Shown here: one piece after another, positions 7,609 to 15,597 of the stretch
Position numbering within the stretch: position 1 is the stretch's first letter
Layout of the letters: every line of letters starts with the position of its first letter
DNA from: Methylothermaceae bacterium
Lineage (GTDB): Bacteria; Pseudomonadota; Gammaproteobacteria; Methylococcales; Methylothermaceae
Direction of reading: 5' to 3'
Length of the DNA: 46,819 nucleotides
Assembly: GCA_026981855.1 (NCBI GenBank)
Contig: JALSIB010000044.1
Location: 1 to 46,819, forward strand
Position numbers and translations under genes: made by a program
Notes under the pieces: model-generated
What the model was told of the DNA's origin: nothing
Seen by the model: the letters and a program-made list of their open reading frames with translations, nothing else
Databases searched by the model: none

Positions 7609-10008
7609 ATGACCGTATCCAAGGCCCATCCCGCCCTGCTTTCCAGCGACCTCCGCCCCGAAGGCGAATCCGCCTTGCCCCCGTTCCACACCACCGCCGA
7701 GCTGGAACCCCTGCCGGGCATTCTCGGCCAAAACCGGGCCGCCCAGGCTCTGCGTTTCGCCATGGCCATGCAACGACCCGGCTATCATATCTACGTGATG
7801 GGAGAGGAAGGCTCGGGCCGGCTCACACTGACCAAGACACTGCTTCAGGAAGCCGCTCTCGAACATGAAACGCCCGACGACTGGATCTACCTCAATAATT
7901 TCGAACACCCCAGGGAACCCCTGGCGGTCGCTCTTCCCGCAGGGCAAAGTGAAGCATTCGCCCAAGCGATCGACAATCTCATCTCCAAGTTGCTCGACAC
8001 TTTTCCGGCCGCCTTCGAAAGCCCCTCTTATCAACGGCGCAAACACGCCATCGAACGTGATTTCAATCAACGCTACGAACATGCCCTGAGCCGCGTGGAG
8101 AAAAAAGCCCTGGAAATGAATGTGGCGATGTTTCGCGAAGGCGAGTCGATCACCTTCACCCCGCTCACGGACGGCGCCCCCCTCGACGAGGCCCAATTCG
8201 CGCGGATGACGGAAAAGGAGCGAGAAACCTTCAATCAAGCCGTCTCCCGGCTCGAAGACTATCTTGCCGACCTGCTGGCGGAATTGCCGCAATGGAAGCG
8301 CGAGGCCGCGGAAAAGCAACGCCGCCTCGATCACACCACCGTTCGTCAGGCCATCGATCCCCTGCTCCGTCCACTGGAAGAGCAATACCAAGACAACGCC
8401 GGGCTGACCCGTTTCTTTCGTTCGCTGCGCCAGGATCTGGAACGCACCGCCCAGGAAAAGCTGTGCCAGGAACAAATGAACGAAGCGGAAAAACGCAAAC
8501 TGTTACAGGAAAGCTATGCTCCCAACCTGTTCGTCCATCACGCCCCCGACGATGGCGCACCGGTGATCCATGAACCCCATCCGAACTCCCCCAATCTGTT
8601 CGGTCACATCGAATACACCACCGAACAAGGGGTTCTGGAGACCAATCACCGGATGATCTATCCAGGATCGCTGCATCTGGCCAACGGCGGCTATCTGATC
8701 CTCGAAACCAATAAACTGCTGACAGAGCCGTTGTCCTGGGTGACCCTGAAAAGAACCCTGCAACGGCGGCAACTGGTGATCGAACGCACACTTCAGGAAC
8801 CTGCCACCCTGCTCCCCGCCACCCTGCTTCCCCGACCCATCCCCCTCGATGTCAAGGTCATACTCATCGGCAGCCGGGAACAATATTACCTGCTTCAGGA
8901 AGCCGATCCGGATTTTTGCGAAATCTTCAAGGTTCTGGCCGACTTCGACGATGAATTGCCCCGCACTCCCGACAATCTGGCGGCCTTCGCCCGGGTTCTG
9001 GCCCATCAGACCCGGCAACAAAAAACCGCCCCCCTGACCCGATCCGCAACCCGGAGAATGGCCGACTTCAGTTCCCGCCTGGCGGAATGCCAGCGCAAAC
9101 TTTCCTCCCAGTTCGCCGAAATCGTCGATCTGCTTTGCGAGGCCGACTGGATTCGCGACCAACAGAGGGCGAAAGTGATTGACGAATCCCATGTGATCGC
9201 GGCTTTGCAAGCCAAAGAAGCGCGGGAAGGGCGATTGGCCAAAATAATTTTGCAGGAGATCCTGGACGGCACCATTCTCATCGATACCCAAGGGGCATCT
9301 GTGGGAAAAATCAACGGGCTCACGGTTTTTGAAACCGGCAAATCCTCCTTTGGCACCCCCGCCAGAATCACCGCCACGGTCTATCCCGGGTCGAAGGGCA
9401 TCGTGGACATCGAAAGGGAAGTCAATCTGGGCCAGCCGATCCACTCCAAGGGGGTGATGATTCTGTCGGGTTACCTCGGTTATCGATATGCCCAGAAGTT
9501 CCCCTTCGCCATCTCGGCCCATATCGCCCTGGAACAGTCCTATGGCTACATCGACGGCGACAGTGCCGCCCTGGCGGAAGTCTGCGCCCTGATCTCCGCC
9601 CTGACGCACCTGCCGATCCGCCAGTGTTTTGCGGTCACCGGCTCTCTCAACCAGTATGGCGAGGTCCAGGCAGTCGGGGGAATCAATGAAAAAATCGAAG
9701 GATTTTTCCACCTCTGCCGGGCCAGGGGACTCGATGGCAGCCACGGCGTCATCCTGCCCCGAGCCAATAGCGACGATCTGATCCTGAAGGATGAAGTGAT
9801 CGAGGCCGTGGCCACCTCCCGCTTCAACCTCTATGCCATCGATCACGTCGATCAAGCCCTGGAAATTCTGCTGGGGGCACCTGCCGGCGACCGGGATCAA
9901 GAGGGAAATTACCCGGAAGACAGCATCAACGGCAAAGCCGTCGCCCGGCTGAAGGAGATCGCCGAATTGTATGAACACGAAGAACGGGAGGAAAAAAACG
10001 ATGACTGA
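7609..10008 (+). CDS. Lon-family S16 protease with degenerate AAA domain (YcbZ-like)
   Basis: A 799-residue cytoplasmic protein whose C-terminal Lon proteolytic domain (about 560-760) has the Ser-Lys dyad: S652 in GDSAALAE and K695 in GGINEKIEGFF. Unlike true Lon, it lacks the N-terminal LAN domain. Its N-terminal AAA_32-type module has a Walker A-like loop at 65-72 reading GEEGSGRL, so the usual Lys-Thr/Ser is Arg-Leu. The Walker B region is GGYLILETNKLL, with Glu where Asp is usual. A helical insertion rich in charged residues spans about 140-300. It resembles E. coli YcbZ. The ribosome site AAAGGA is 10-15 bases upstream of the ATG. ATP independence is inferred, not shown. Confidence 0.9.
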   Translation: MTVSKAHPALLSSDLRPEGESALPPFHTTAELEPLPGILGQNRAAQALRFAMAMQRPGYHIYVMGEEGSGRLTLTKTLLQEAALEHETPDDWIYLNNFEHPREPLAVALPAGQSEAFAQAIDNLISKLLDTFPAAFESPSYQRRKHAIERDFNQRYEHALSRVEKKALEMNVAMFREGESITFTPLTDGAPLDEAQFARMTEKERETFNQAVSRLEDYLADLLAELPQWKREAAEKQRRLDHTTVRQAIDPLLRPLEEQYQDNAGLTRFFRSLRQDLERTAQEKLCQEQMNEAEKRKLLQESYAPNLFVHHAPDDGAPVIHEPHPNSPNLFGHIEYTTEQGVLETNHRMIYPGSLHLANGGYLILETNKLLTEPLSWVTLKRTLQRRQLVIERTLQEPATLLPATLLPRPIPLDVKVILIGSREQYYLLQEADPDFCEIFKVLADFDDELPRTPDNLAAFARVLAHQTRQQKTAPLTRSATRRMADFSSRLAECQRKLSSQFAEIVDLLCEADWIRDQQRAKVIDESHVIAALQAKEAREGRLAKIILQEILDGTILIDTQGASVGKINGLTVFETGKSSFGTPARITATVYPGSKGIVDIEREVNLGQPIHSKGVMILSGYLGYRYAQKFPFAISAHIALEQSYGYIDGDSAALAEVCALISALTHLPIRQCFAVTGSLNQYGEVQAVGGINEKIEGFFHLCRARGLDGSHGVILPRANSDDLILKDEVIEAVATSRFNLYAIDHVDQALEILLGAPAGDRDQEGNYPEDSINGKAVARLKEIAELYEHEEREEKNDD

Positions 10009-10037
10009 AATGCCCGTCTCCTCCTCCACAATGGGCA

Positions 10038-10046
10038 TGTTAGAAT
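10038..10046 (+). promoter_or_regulatory. Extended -10 promoter before the LEA14-type gene
   Basis: TGTTAGAAT forms an extended -10 (TGN followed by TAGAAT at 10041-10046), 39 bases before the downstream ATG. No clear -35 is visible, which is usual for extended -10 promoters. It lies in the 77-bp gap after the Lon-like gene. Confidence 0.4.
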
Positions 10047-10085
10047 CCCCGCAACCAAACATCTGAATTCTTCCAATATACGGAT

Positions 10086-10589
10086 ATGCGCTATCTGTTG
10101 TCCTTATTCTTCGTGATACCGGTTCTATGGCTCGCCGGCTGCGCCAATCTTTCCACTTTCGAACAACCCCGGGTGGCGGTCACCGATGTCCAGCTACGCG
10201 GCGGCAAACTGCTCGCCCAGCAGTTTCTGGTCACCCTGAGAGTCGACAACCCCAACGACTACGGCTTCGACCTCAAAGGCGTCGCGGCCGATGTGCTGCT
10301 GAACGGCCACCCCCTGGCACGGGGCCTCAGCAACCGGCACATCCGCGTCCCGGCCTACGGCAGCGCCACCGTTCCCATCGTCGCCAGCGTGCAAACACTC
10401 GATCTGTTGCAACAGGTGATGGAACTTGGCACCCATCAGGCTATCGAATACGAGGTCAAGGGGCATTTGCGGGTTGCCCGGGGCTGGAGCCGGGATCTTC
10501 GCATCCCCTTCAACCAGCGGGGCACCCTGGATTTCTGGCGCTTCATAGGCGACCAGGCCATTCCCCAACCCCTGGACCATGGCTACTGA
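10086..10589 (+). CDS. LEA14-type (WHy domain) lipoprotein
   Basis: A 167-residue exported lipoprotein. The signal peptide MRYLLSLFFVIPVLWLAGC ends in a lipobox with Cys19. The rest is a single water-stress/LEA type 2 domain (about 30-145) with the typical QFLVTLRVDNPNDYGFDLKG pattern near 49-68 and RHIRVPAYGSATVPI near 94-108. LEA14-like proteins are linked to desiccation or hypersensitive response in plants; the bacterial role is unknown. Its end overlaps the following radical SAM gene by 11 bases (ATGGCTACTGA), so the two are translationally coupled. Confidence 0.85.
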   Translation: MRYLLSLFFVIPVLWLAGCANLSTFEQPRVAVTDVQLRGGKLLAQQFLVTLRVDNPNDYGFDLKGVAADVLLNGHPLARGLSNRHIRVPAYGSATVPIVASVQTLDLLQQVMELGTHQAIEYEVKGHLRVARGWSRDLRIPFNQRGTLDFWRFIGDQAIPQPLDHGY

Positions 10590-11445
10590 GACGATACGTT
10601 CGCTTCGGATCTCCAATCACGACCGCGGCAGCGCGGGCCTGACCTATGTTTATCCGGTGGTCTCGCGGCGGGCGGGCGGCATCTCGGTCGGGATCAACTT
10701 CAACCCCAACAATGCCTGCAACTGGCGCTGCCTGTATTGCCAAGTACCGGAGCTGAAACGAGGGCCGGCCCCTGAACTCGACCCGGAAAGGCTCGAGGCG
10801 GAGCTGACGGGCATGCTGAGGCAACTAAGCAGCGGTGAATTCTTTCGCCGGTTCAAGGTTCCCGAAGACCTCCAGACCCTTCAGGATATCGCCGTTTCCG
10901 GTAATGGCGAACCCACCACCTTGAAGGACTTCGACCAAGCCGTTTCCATCATCGCAAACATTCTCGAAGGCTCGGCCATCACCAGCCGGATCGCCAGGGT
11001 CATCATCAGCAACGGCAGCATGCTGCGGCGGGAAAAGGTTCAGGCCGGATTGGCCCTTTGGGGGAAGACAGGAGGGGAATTGTGGTTCAAACTCGATCGC
11101 GCCACCTCCAAGGGGTTACGTCGGATCAACGGATCTTCCATTTCTCCACGTCAGGTCATGGAGAATCTGGAAACGGCCGCCAGATTGTGCCCTGTCCGCA
11201 TTCAGACCAGCCTGTTCACCCTCGACGGCGCCCCCCCCTCCCCGGAAGAGTGCCGGGTCTACCTGGACTTTCTCGCGGAGGCCGGGCAAAAAGGCATCGC
11301 CTTGAAGGAAGTGATGTTATACGGCCTGGCCAGACCTTCCATGCAGCCGGAAGCGAACCGGTTGGGGGCAGTAGCGGATGACTGGATGCGCCATTTCGCG
11401 GAACAAATCCAGTCCCTGGGCCTGGCGGTCAGACTGACCCCATAA
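10579..11445 (+). CDS. Radical SAM protein of unknown substrate
   Basis: A 288-residue protein with the radical SAM cluster motif C47-X3-C51-X2-C54 (ACNWRCLYCQ), which binds a 4Fe-4S cluster and cleaves S-adenosylmethionine. VSGNGEPTT at about 109-117 is the glycine-rich SAM-contacting strand, and VIISNGSML follows at about 139-147. Motifs such as WFKLDRATSKGLRRING also occur in wyosine-like and activating-enzyme-like radical SAM proteins, but I cannot name the reaction. There is no extra Cys-rich domain of the SPASM type. It overlaps the LEA14-type gene by 11 bases. Confidence 0.82.
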   Translation: MATETIRSLRISNHDRGSAGLTYVYPVVSRRAGGISVGINFNPNNACNWRCLYCQVPELKRGPAPELDPERLEAELTGMLRQLSSGEFFRRFKVPEDLQTLQDIAVSGNGEPTTLKDFDQAVSIIANILEGSAITSRIARVIISNGSMLRREKVQAGLALWGKTGGELWFKLDRATSKGLRRINGSSISPRQVMENLETAARLCPVRIQTSLFTLDGAPPSPEECRVYLDFLAEAGQKGIALKEVMLYGLARPSMQPEANRLGAVADDWMRHFAEQIQSLGLAVRLTP

Positions 11446-11461
11446 CCTTATCGATTTTATG

Positions 11462-11478
11462 GTTTAGATTGTCTAAAC
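11462..11478. promoter_or_regulatory. Perfect inverted repeat upstream of the GT8-like gene
   Basis: GTTTAGA-TTG-TCTAAAC is a perfect 7-bp inverted repeat with a 3-base spacer, 41 bases before the next ATG. It has the size and symmetry of a dimeric repressor site. It is too AT-rich and too far from a T-run to be a good terminator for the radical SAM gene ending at 11445. The regulator is unknown. Confidence 0.4.
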
Positions 11479-11518
11479 TGGTCTTTCAACTCACACCGGG
11501 GCTAGAGGTATCCAAGCT

Positions 11519-12463
11519 ATGCAATACCGTGTATTCATTCATACCAACCACAAACAATGGCTGGGGGCCATCGTCGCCGCATACAGCATGAAGCGTAATT
11601 CCCCCCATGCCGACAAGTTCGAAGTGGAAATCCTCGAGCATAAGAACTTTCCATTCATGCAACAAAAGGAAGGCCGGCTTTATCTGCGCGATGGCGTAAA
11701 GCGCACCTGGCTCAATGACGACCTGCAATCATTCACGCCCCTCCGCTTCATGCCCCCCGAGCGGATGAATTATCAAGGCCGTTCCGTCGTGGTCGATCCC
11801 GACGTGTTTGCCGTCGGTGACGTATGGGAACTGCTGTCGCGCGATATGGGAAGCGCCGGAATCATGTGCCGCCCCCGCAGCGGCAGGAAAGGCAAGACCG
11901 GCTGCCTGGCCAGCAGCGTGATGTTGCTCGACAACGCCAAGTTGACCCATTGGAAAGTGGAGGAGACCTTCAACCAGATGTTCGAGTTCAAGGTGGACTA
12001 CATGGACTGGATCTGCCTCAAGCGCGAACCCCGTGAACTCATCGAACTGTTCGAAAACGAATGGAACGATTTCGACAAGCTCACCTCCCAAACCAAAATG
12101 CTGCATACCACCAAACGCCGCACCCAGCCTTGGAAAAGCGGCCTGCCGGTGGACTTCCGCCCACCGGAAACCAATAACTTCTGGGGTCTGATCTCACGTG
12201 CCCGGCGCACCCTGTTCGGGGAATACGCCTTCCTGGGCCACTACAAGCCCCATCCCGATCCCAACATCGAGCGCTATTTCTTCGGTTTGGTCAAAGAGTG
12301 CCTGGAAAACGGACTGGTGACAGAAGACGACGTAAGGCGGGAGATGGCGCAGAACCACGTCCGCCACGACGCTCTCGAGTTGATCGAACGGCTTGAACCG
12401 CTGGCGCCTCCACCGGGCCATCCCCTGGGTTGGGACAACCGGGAAACGAAACAGGCGGCCTGA
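11519..12463 (+). CDS. Putative GT-A (family 8-like) glycosyltransferase
   Basis: A 314-residue soluble protein. The N-terminus YRVFIHTNHKQWLGAIVAAY resembles the first strand and helix of GT-A nucleotide-sugar transferases. FTPLRFMPPERMNYQGRSVV followed by VDPDVFAVGDVWEL (about 72-105) matches the region before and around the metal-binding DxD of family 8, here D93-P-D95. MLLDNAKLTHW at about 140 corresponds to the family 8 segment after the DxD. The acceptor and sugar are unknown. It stands alone, with a palindrome upstream and a GC hairpin downstream. Family placement is by pattern, so moderately sure. Confidence 0.6.
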   Translation: MQYRVFIHTNHKQWLGAIVAAYSMKRNSPHADKFEVEILEHKNFPFMQQKEGRLYLRDGVKRTWLNDDLQSFTPLRFMPPERMNYQGRSVVVDPDVFAVGDVWELLSRDMGSAGIMCRPRSGRKGKTGCLASSVMLLDNAKLTHWKVEETFNQMFEFKVDYMDWICLKREPRELIELFENEWNDFDKLTSQTKMLHTTKRRTQPWKSGLPVDFRPPETNNFWGLISRARRTLFGEYAFLGHYKPHPDPNIERYFFGLVKECLENGLVTEDDVRREMAQNHVRHDALELIERLEPLAPPPGHPLGWDNRETKQAA

Positions 12464-12690
12464 CCTTCCCTCGAGCACCCAGCCCCTCTCCTGGAGAGGG
12501 GCCGGGTTAGCGTGCGATCAGACCCTTGTCACCGACAAACTCCTGCCAATTTTTGGTCTATGCTTGGTAGAACCCGTGGATTTATGTCACGATACTTCCC
12601 TGTATGTCTTAGGAACTCAGGTTGTTGGTAAATCATCCGTTTTCCCTGAACAGGCTCTTTTGCATCTATCGGGGTAGCGTGGAGGTATTT
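12464..12690. other. Intergenic gap with a GC hairpin
   Basis: These 227 bases between the GT8-like gene and the secreted-protein gene hold the hairpin at 12482-12502 and no credible coding frame. The right half is AT-richer and should contain the promoter of the downstream gene, but I could not place one confidently. GGAGG at 12681-12685 is that gene's ribosome binding site. Confidence 0.5.
12482..12502. repeat. GC-rich palindromic hairpin (REP-like or terminator)
   Basis: A perfect palindrome, GCCCCTCTCC-T-GGAGAGGGGC, lies 18 bases after the GT8-like stop. It can fold as an 8-10 bp stem with a small loop. No T-run follows, so it is not a classic intrinsic terminator. Its shape is like the short CCCCTCTCC/GGAGAGGGG elements dispersed between genes in many proteobacteria. 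Confidence 0.45.
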
Positions 12691-14019
12691 ATGAAATTCC
12701 GTAAAGTGTTTTCTTCATTCCCACTTTTCTTAATGCTTGCTTTCTCCTGTTCAGTCATGGGAGAACCAACCATCGCTGTTTTTATCGACAGCCCCATCGT
12801 GAATCCCGGTAGCGGCGAACCACCAAGCATCCATGTATCCGGGCAGGGAAGTGACGAGACAATGATTGTCGATGTCCATGTAGCCCTCCTTTCCCCCGAT
12901 GGCACGATTCACGAATACCCGGACTGGAATACGGACCTGAAACCCTGGCTGCCATCCTTTCGACTGAAATCAGGGGCCAAGGTGAATCCGATACGTCTTA
13001 CCGACCTGAACAACCTGCCTTTTGAATTGACACCTGGTAACTGGCGGTTGGCCGGGGCCATCACCAAACCCGGCACGCTGGAATTCCTGTCCCTGGACAT
13101 TCAGTCCTTCCTGGTGACCGATCAATCCACTAACGCTGAAGGCGGGTTGAGAATTGGCAACCTGACCGTCTCCGAGTTCCGAAGCGCAATTTCGACCCTT
13201 CCCACAAGCACCCCGACGATTTCATCGACCCGAAGTGCAAGCGGCACATTCATACAGATCTGTCCCAACCAGAGCTTTGGCGATACCGGTGATGAACTGA
13301 TGTCCCAGTTTCTGGACAAGCAAACAATCGATCAATGTGAAATGATCACGACCAACGATATTGATCCAGGTGAAGATCCAGGTAAGGATCCAAATACCTG
13401 CGCAGATGCGTTATTCCTCAATGCGGGCGAGAAATTGGAACTCGTTTCGGACCAGGCTGGAAGCATCGACGTGCCATTGAGCCCAAGTTCCGGGCCATCC
13501 ATGGGATTTTTTTACTTCGCCCAATTACCGGAAACGTTCTTTCAAACAGAAGCGAGATATACCTTTTCCGGCAATGGAGGCCCTGACATAGGTCCCTTTT
13601 CCACCTCCGCCACGCTGGCCCCGCTGACGGTCACAGCCCCCGATCTGCTCTCCGGTACCGCAACCCTCAACCCTGGCGCCCCTTTGGATGTGCGCTGGAA
13701 CGGCCAGGGAGGCCAGGGAACGGTCTTCGTGACTCTGACCGCCACCAAGCTGAATTTCGATATGGAATCACCTTCCAATTCGACTACGGATACCAGAACC
13801 ATTCACTGCCGCTTCCAGGATGACGGCAATGGAACAATTCCCGGAGAATTGATCGAAAAGCTGACCGGTGGCCTGGCAAGCTCCCCACCATTTTCCACGC
13901 CGATTGTGATGAGTGTATACAGACACCGCACAACTTTCTTCAATACCAACAACAATGAACTGGATTACGGGATGTATACCCTGATCAGCGGCGAAAGCGG
14001 CAGCTTACAGCTTCCCTGA
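12691..14019 (+). CDS. Secreted protein of unknown function
   Basis: A 442-residue exported protein I do not recognise. The start at 12691 follows GGAGG by 5 bases and opens a signal peptide (MKFRKVFSSFPLFLMLAFSC, cleavage near VMG-EP at about 25). The mature protein is rich in Pro, Ser, Thr and beta-type sequence. An N-terminal part (about 26-140) is followed by a middle region with CPNQSFGDTGDELMSQFLD, a short acidic Asp-Pro-Gly linker (DPGEDPGKDPNTC, about 225-237), and a C-terminal part of likely beta sandwich. The linker is encoded by a small tandem repeat. No membrane anchor follows the signal, and no catalytic motif is visible. It is probably periplasmic or extracellular. Confidence 0.7.
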   Translation: MKFRKVFSSFPLFLMLAFSCSVMGEPTIAVFIDSPIVNPGSGEPPSIHVSGQGSDETMIVDVHVALLSPDGTIHEYPDWNTDLKPWLPSFRLKSGAKVNPIRLTDLNNLPFELTPGNWRLAGAITKPGTLEFLSLDIQSFLVTDQSTNAEGGLRIGNLTVSEFRSAISTLPTSTPTISSTRSASGTFIQICPNQSFGDTGDELMSQFLDKQTIDQCEMITTNDIDPGEDPGKDPNTCADALFLNAGEKLELVSDQAGSIDVPLSPSSGPSMGFFYFAQLPETFFQTEARYTFSGNGGPDIGPFSTSATLAPLTVTAPDLLSGTATLNPGAPLDVRWNGQGGQGTVFVTLTATKLNFDMESPSNSTTDTRTIHCRFQDDGNGTIPGELIEKLTGGLASSPPFSTPIVMSVYRHRTTFFNTNNNELDYGMYTLISGESGSLQLP

Positions 14020-14108
14020 TTGTCAAGACCTCTTCATCGCCGATGCGAAGCTGAACATGAAAACTACAGGATGAGCCAAGCACCAAATGCCTTCGAAAAC
14101 ACTTCCGA

Positions 14109-15527
14109 ATGGTAACTGATTTGAATGCTTCCAAAGCCGGCTTGCGCCTGACTTTCGATCCCTCCCTGATCAAACGTTACGACAAGGCCGGCCCCCGCTA
14201 CACCTCTTACCCCACCGCCGTCCAGTTCACGGAAGCCTTCTCCTGCGAAGATTACCTGCGGGCGGTTGAACGAAGCAACCGGGAAAGCCCCCCAAAACCC
14301 CTGTCCCTGTACTTCCACATTCCCTTCTGCGCCACCCTTTGTTTTTATTGCGCCTGCAACAAGGTCATCACCAAAAGGAAGGAAAAGGCGCTGGAATACC
14401 TCGACCGGCTCTACCGGGAAATCGAAATGCAAGGCGCCCTGTTCGACCGGCAACGGCAAGTGGAGCAACTTCATCTGGGGGGCGGTACGCCCACCTTTCT
14501 CTCACCCCCTCAACTGGAAGCATTGTTGCACCAGGTGAGACGGCACTTCAGCCTGCGTCAGGACGATAGGCGCGACTTCTCCATCGAAGTGGACCCCAGG
14601 ACTGTGGATACAGGCTATTTGCAAGCCTTGTGGGATCTGGGATTCAACCGCATCAGCCTGGGCGTTCAGGACTTCGATCCCCATGTGCAGAAGGCGGTAC
14701 ACCGCATCCAGTCACAACAGGCGACGCTTGGGCTGATCGAGGCGGCACGCCGGATCGGGTTCAGATCCATCAATACCGACCTGATCTACGGATTGCCGCT
14801 GCAGACCCTGCAAAGCTTCTCCATCACGCTCGATACCCTCATCGAGGCGGCTCCCAACCGGATTTCCCTCTTCAACTACGCCCATCTGCCGGACAGATTC
14901 CCGCCCCAGCAACGAATCAAGGCGGAAGAACTGCCTTCACCCGACGAGAAACTGGCCATTCTCCAGCGCTCGGTGGAGAAACTCAACGCCGCAGGTTACG
15001 TCTACATCGGCATGGATCACTTCGCCAGGCCGGAAGACGAACTCAACCGCGCCCGCCAGGAAGGCACCCTGTACCGGAACTTCCAGGGTTACTCGACCCA
15101 CGCCAACTGTGACCTGGTGGGGATGGGCGTGACCGCCATCGGCCAGGTGAGCGACTGCTACGTGCAGAACCACCGCACCCTGGAAAACTATTACGCCGCC
15201 CTCGACGAAGGGAAACCGGCACTGCTCAAGGGATACGCCCTAAGTCTGGACGACAAGATCCGCCGCCGGGTCATCGAGAACATCATGTGTTACGGCAGGA
15301 TCGATTTTCCCGCCATCGAGGCATCGTTCGATATCGACTTTCACGAATACTTCAGCCCCGAAGTCGAACAACTGCGAATCATGGAAGCGGACGGACTGAT
15401 CGAGCTCTCGTCCCGGGCGCTCCAGGTGCGCCCCGCAGGAAGGCTTTTGCTCCGCAACGTTTGCATGGTCTTCGACCGTTATCTCCCCCAGGCGCAGAAA
15501 ACGTCGAGATTCTCCCGCGTCATATGA
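14109..15527 (+). CDS. hemN: Oxygen-independent coproporphyrinogen III oxidase
   Basis: HemN is a radical SAM enzyme that decarboxylates coproporphyrinogen III to protoporphyrinogen IX without oxygen, for heme synthesis. The 472-residue protein has YDKAGPRYTSYPTA (about 24-37), the cluster motif HIPFC-X3-C-X2-C-X-C with C74, C78, C81 and C83, and LHLGGGTPTFL at about 122-132. The C-terminal HemN domain contains IGMDHFARPEDEL and GYSTHANCDLVGMG. These features mark true HemN rather than HemW. The ribosome site is weak. Heme supply fits the cytochrome c maturation genes later in the window, but the two are not adjacent. Confidence 0.95.
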   Translation: MVTDLNASKAGLRLTFDPSLIKRYDKAGPRYTSYPTAVQFTEAFSCEDYLRAVERSNRESPPKPLSLYFHIPFCATLCFYCACNKVITKRKEKALEYLDRLYREIEMQGALFDRQRQVEQLHLGGGTPTFLSPPQLEALLHQVRRHFSLRQDDRRDFSIEVDPRTVDTGYLQALWDLGFNRISLGVQDFDPHVQKAVHRIQSQQATLGLIEAARRIGFRSINTDLIYGLPLQTLQSFSITLDTLIEAAPNRISLFNYAHLPDRFPPQQRIKAEELPSPDEKLAILQRSVEKLNAAGYVYIGMDHFARPEDELNRARQEGTLYRNFQGYSTHANCDLVGMGVTAIGQVSDCYVQNHRTLENYYAALDEGKPALLKGYALSLDDKIRRRVIENIMCYGRIDFPAIEASFDIDFHEYFSPEVEQLRIMEADGLIELSSRALQVRPAGRLLLRNVCMVFDRYLPQAQKTSRFSRVI

Positions 15528-15597
15528 TGCCCGGCATCCTGGAACGGTTGCATCGCCGGGACTTTCTTCAGCCACTCGCCCAAGCAGAAACCGCGCC

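Noticed and set aside
8503-10062. Leftward 519-codon frame opposite the Lon-like gene
   Set aside because: Shadow frame; the rightward strand encodes a complete Lon proteolytic domain.
12464-12690. Riboswitch before the secreted-protein gene
   Set aside because: The gap has one GC hairpin only and no known aptamer pattern that I could recognise.
14020-14108. FNR-type site before hemN
   Set aside because: No TTGAT-N4-ATCAA pattern is visible, although hemN is often oxygen-regulated.
15528-15597. Terminator between hemN and the ELM1-like gene
   Set aside because: I looked for a stem with a T-run in the 70-bp convergent gap and found none that is convincing.
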